From the IMG/VR virus record IMGVR_UViG_3300017527_000775, positions 1 through 33,240 of that record: 33,240 nt of DNA. One strand, written 5' to 3'. Both the position numbers and the translations under genes were made by a program. The notes under the pieces were generated by a model. That model did not search any database. It saw only the letters and a program-made list of their open reading frames with translations, and was not told where the DNA came from. The stretch comes from a virus. Position 1 is the stretch's first letter, and the number at the start of each line of letters is the position of its first letter. Shown piece after piece: positions 31,173 through 33,240 of this stretch.

Positions 31173-31501
31173 CTAGCATCCTCCTTTACCATTGCATAAA
31201 GTTTGAATAGATAATTGAGGATGTCGACAAAGTTCTCCTCATAAGCTTCAATTGGAATAGGATCATGAGTTATGTTCCCATCTCGGAAGTCGTGATTGAC
31301 CTGATCAGACAATGAAACTATTTGTTTGCTGACAAGGTTCATCATAACCTCTTGCGGATACTGATCCCGATAGCTGCCGATCCGCTTGAAGTTGGCCATA
31401 ACATCTTTAACGCTGAAATAGCGAGCTTCACGATCTCGCATTATGTCAGCAGCCTTATTGAGGATTCTTTTCTTGTGTTTCGCTAACATTTCCTTTTCCA
31501 T
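31169..31501 (-). CDS. Hypothetical helical protein upstream of the deaminase
   Basis: A 110-aa all-alpha protein. It begins with KKRILNKAADIMRDREARYF and ends with a VDILNYLFKLYAMV helix. The arrangement, with a central QEVMMNLVSKQIVSLS helix, is like small phage proteins of the DUF6378/MazG-like type, but I see no clear EXXE metal site. The ATG at 31501 has GGAG 7 nt upstream. It overlaps both its upstream gene (47 nt) and the deaminase (ATGA). A nucleotide-metabolism role would fit the neighbours; this is weak. Confidence 0.5.
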   Translation of the reverse strand: MEKEMLAKHKKRILNKAADIMRDREARYFSVKDVMANFKRIGSYRDQYPQEVMMNLVSKQIVSLSDQVNHDFRDGNITHDPIPIEAYEENFVDILNYLFKLYAMVKEDAR

Positions 31502-31673
31502 CTTTTTTCTCCTTTTCTTTGCGTTTATTCTCCAACATAACTGGAGCGATTTCTTGCCATAGATCCATCAGAACACTTTGAATAGCACTATTTATATTCT
31601 GATAGGGTTCCCTAGCTAATCTCTGCTTCGCTTCCATACGAACGAGATGTGATAGTCCTTTAACTGTGTTCAT
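31455..31673 (-). CDS. Hypothetical protein starting at a palindrome
   Basis: Up to 72 aa, helical with a Lys/Glu-rich tail (KRKEKEKKDGKGNVSETQ). If translation starts at ATG 31673, the start codon and the next three codons lie inside palindrome copy 13 and no ribosome-binding site is visible. A start at ATG 31637 (MEAKQRLAREPYQNINSAIQ) would have AAAGGA about 13 nt upstream. The start is therefore unresolved. The gene overlaps the next one by 47 nt. Confidence 0.45.
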   Translation of the reverse strand: MNTVKGLSHLVRMEAKQRLAREPYQNINSAIQSVLMDLWQEIAPVMLENKRKEKEKKDGKGNVSETQEKNPQ

Positions 31674-31688
31674 TTTTTGAACGGAGTT
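31662..31688. repeat. 27-bp dispersed palindrome, copy 13
   Basis: In + orientation the left arm is AACTGTGTTC, the centre ATTTTTT and the right arm GAACGGAGTT. It overlaps the end of the 31687-31929 gene by 2 nt and contains the first possible start codon of the next − strand gene. Confidence 0.94.
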
Positions 31689-31929
31689 ATGATGAGAATA
31701 AATCTCTTATCATTTTGACATTGTCTATGACACCTAATGCCAGCTGCTCAATCCTGTTCAAATGATCAGATATCGTTGGAAGATCATCACCTAGAATTCT
31801 CAAATTCTTAGGCAGAGTTAGGCCTTCTTTAGCTCCTTGATCTCCCCGAAACTTGCTATCAAGATCCTTGTCAATAATCTCTTGAGTTCGATCAAAAGCA
31901 GTTTTTCTTACGTCAGTTTCTATAACCAT
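31687..31929 (-). CDS. 80-aa hypothetical protein
   Basis: A helical, charged protein, MVIETDVRKTAFDRTQEIID at its start, with a C-terminal helix HLNRIEQLALGVIDNVKMIR. The ATG at 31929 has GAGGAG at good spacing. It lies between the ParB-methyltransferase gene and palindrome copy 13. No family is recognised. Confidence 0.55.
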   Translation of the reverse strand: MVIETDVRKTAFDRTQEIIDKDLDSKFRGDQGAKEGLTLPKNLRILGDDLPTISDHLNRIEQLALGVIDNVKMIRDLFSS

Positions 31930-31941
31930 AATTATTCTCCT

Positions 31942-33240
31942 CTAAGTTAACTTACTAATAAAACCATCCTTGTACTCTGGAGCTAGATCAAAGCCTATCG
32001 GCAGCATTTTCTGATTGTTAGCTGCCAAAAGTGTATTGCCACTTCCAGCATAAGGTACAAGTACTCTAGCCGACTCCCAACAGAATGTTGAAAGTATATC
32101 TTCCATCATCTCAACAGGTCGTTCAGTTGGATGAAGTTTTCTTGCAGCAGGAACAGGAGCGTAGTCGAACTTATTACCCCTACCAGGTCTGACGATCTTA
32201 GCATCACCTTTGCGAGCATAGTAGAACATTTCATAAGCATTGCCTAGATATATATCAGGCTGCATGGTTTGTCCTGGACTGGTTGCTTTAGTCCAAACGG
32301 CTGGGATTCTTCTGGTTTTAAAACCCACTGAAGTTAGTAGATCGAACATAAGTTCAAACCAAGGCTCAGGGGCAAACCAGAGAATCAGCCAGCTGCCTTC
32401 ATGCATTACTCGATAGCATTCTTTCAAAGTGTTTAACATAAAGTCTGGATAATCTTTAATGTCTATCTCATTATAGCTATCTCCATAAGTAACATCATGT
32501 CCGTGAGTTGACTTTTTCTTACTTTGTAAGTCTATAGCATAAGGAGGATCGATCTCGACTAAAGAAAATATATCATTAGGGACTTTCTTAATCCGCTCAA
32601 AGAAATCACCTATTATGTAAGAGTCAGCTAATTTCTTCTGTCGATCACCAAGAATTTGATCAGCTCTCTTGCCTAAGTCATGATGGAGGAGAGTTCGATC
32701 TACTCGTTTCAATATCTGCATGCCTTCGCTTTTAGTTTTAATATTCTCCAAACCTAATTGAGGCATAGCTTCGGCAGCCATTGCAAGCTTAATATCGTCA
32801 CTCACTCCGCCGACAGATTTACCAAGTAATTTTGCAGTATCTCTCATTGACCAACCAGGAGCATCGTCGCTAGTTGAAATCCTCTGTCCATGTATCTCAA
32901 TCATCAAGTTATGAATGTCACGTTTTAAGCGACCCTCTTCAATCGGCTCCATATCTTTGCGATCTACATTCTCCAGCAATTCAATAGTTTTCAATTCAAG
33001 TGATGTTAGAGGATGGTCATAGATTCGGCAAGAGATTTCTTCCATATCTAAGCTCTTACAAGCTAAGAATCTCCTACCACCAGCTGCCAATTTGTATGGA
33101 GGCTTACCGCTATCTGATTGAACTGCAATAGGATTTATCAAGCCATTGCTTTTAATACTTTCTTGTAGCTCAATAAGATCTCCATAGTCCTCCCTTCGTC
33201 TTTCACCAAACTCAATATTATCCATTAATACTATTTCGAG
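31942..33240 (-). CDS. ParB-like / DNA methyltransferase fusion (5' end off the window)
   Basis: At least 427 aa. The N-terminal ParB/sulfiredoxin-like domain has AAGGRRFLA (47-55) and ENVDRKDMEPIEEG (85-98). A KorB/ParB-type helix-turn-helix lies at about 126-149 (SMRDTAKLLGKSVGGVSDDI). The C-terminal half is an N6-adenine/N4-cytosine methyltransferase with DPPY (226-229) before PYAGSGNT (391-398), the order of the beta class. ATG 33225 has no ribosome-binding site, and the frame stays open to 33240, reading EIVLMDNIEFGERRR, a good ParB-domain opening. The true start is probably beyond the window. It probably methylates phage DNA at a site chosen by the HTH. Confidence 0.85.
   Translation of the reverse strand, partial: LEIVLMDNIEFGERRREDYGDLIELQESIKSNGLINPIAVQSDSGKPPYKLAAGGRRFLACKSLDMEEISCRIYDHPLTSLELKTIELLENVDRKDMEPIEEGRLKRDIHNLMIEIHGQRISTSDDAPGWSMRDTAKLLGKSVGGVSDDIKLAMAAEAMPQLGLENIKTKSEGMQILKRVDRTLLHHDLGKRADQILGDRQKKLADSYIIGDFFERIKKVPNDIFSLVEIDPPYAIDLQSKKKSTHGHDVTYGDSYNEIDIKDYPDFMLNTLKECYRVMHEGSWLILWFAPEPWFELMFDLLTSVGFKTRRIPAVWTKATSPGQTMQPDIYLGNAYEMFYYARKGDAKIVRPGRGNKFDYAPVPAARKLHPTERPVEMMEDILSTFCWESARVLVPYAGSGNTLLAANNQKMLPIGFDLAPEYKDGFISKLT

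Noticed and set aside
319-31688. CRISPR array made of the 27-bp repeats
   Set aside because: Copies are hundreds to thousands of bases apart, separated by genes rather than spacers.
319-31688. Rho-independent terminators at each palindrome
   Set aside because: No T-run follows the right arm. Most copies lie before a start codon, and the arms are mismatched at position 5.
319-31688. LexA boxes or classical parS sites
   Set aside because: The TGTTC-N7-GAACA core and 10-bp arms do not match the LexA or chromosomal parS consensus that I know; only a loose half-site likeness exists.

Overview
This window is a segment of a tailed-phage (Caudoviricetes) genome, A/T-rich and tightly packed. A virion gene set of podovirus type fills the + strand from about 0.4 to 25.6 kb. 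A convergent − strand block of DNA-metabolism genes fills 25.7 to 33.2 kb. I see no host-type genes, rRNA, recognisable tRNA, integrase, RNA polymerase or endolysin. The host cannot be named from the sequence. The major capsid protein resembles the DUF5309/SU10 type, and the late internal-virion-protein series (acetyltransferase-fold, glycine-zipper and very large proteins) is typical of short-tailed phages.

Layout. 1-438: non-coding, hairpin-rich left end, then a consensus sigma70-type promoter. 0.44-3.4 kb: small and large terminase and small membrane/helical proteins. 3.4-6.0 kb: tail-fibre/appendage proteins. 6.1-12.4 kb: portal, putative scaffold, a candidate decoration protein, a beta-helix protein, a DnaJ-type zinc-finger protein, a 59-aa acidic protein and the major capsid protein. 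12.5-18.4 kb: head-tail adaptor candidate, small proteins, a Cys-rich Ig-like repeat protein, a putative tail-tube/nozzle protein and an acetyltransferase-fold protein. 18.4-25.6 kb: putative internal/ejection proteins, the last of 1,495 codons. 25.59-25.67 kb: structured terminator between the convergent blocks. − strand, read right to left: ParB-methyltransferase fusion (runs to the window edge), small proteins, dCMP deaminase, uracil-DNA-glycosylase/exonuclease/DNA polymerase fusion, a DUF3987-like ATPase, small proteins including a membrane-anchored FN3 protein, and a Cys-rich mini-ORF.

The outstanding feature is a 27-bp imperfect palindrome present 13 times on both arms (arms AACTNYGTTC and its mirror, A/T-rich 7-bp centre). 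Apart from one copy near the left-end promoter and one at the convergent junction, the copies sit just 5' of the ribosome-binding site or start of a gene. They divide the late region into cassettes. The two arms differ in every copy, mostly at one position, which fits a DNA-binding site better than a conserved RNA stem. No copy matches an operator family that I recognise.

A second anomaly is a set of in-frame stops. Two genes (14031-14216 and 14590-16212) have an internal TGA inside an otherwise intact frame. Three more genes have a first stop followed by a coding-like extension that ends exactly at a normal operon junction. One internal-virion gene appears split by a +1 frameshift near 20035-20055. 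TGA is also an ordinary stop elsewhere in the window, so this is not simple genome-wide reassignment.
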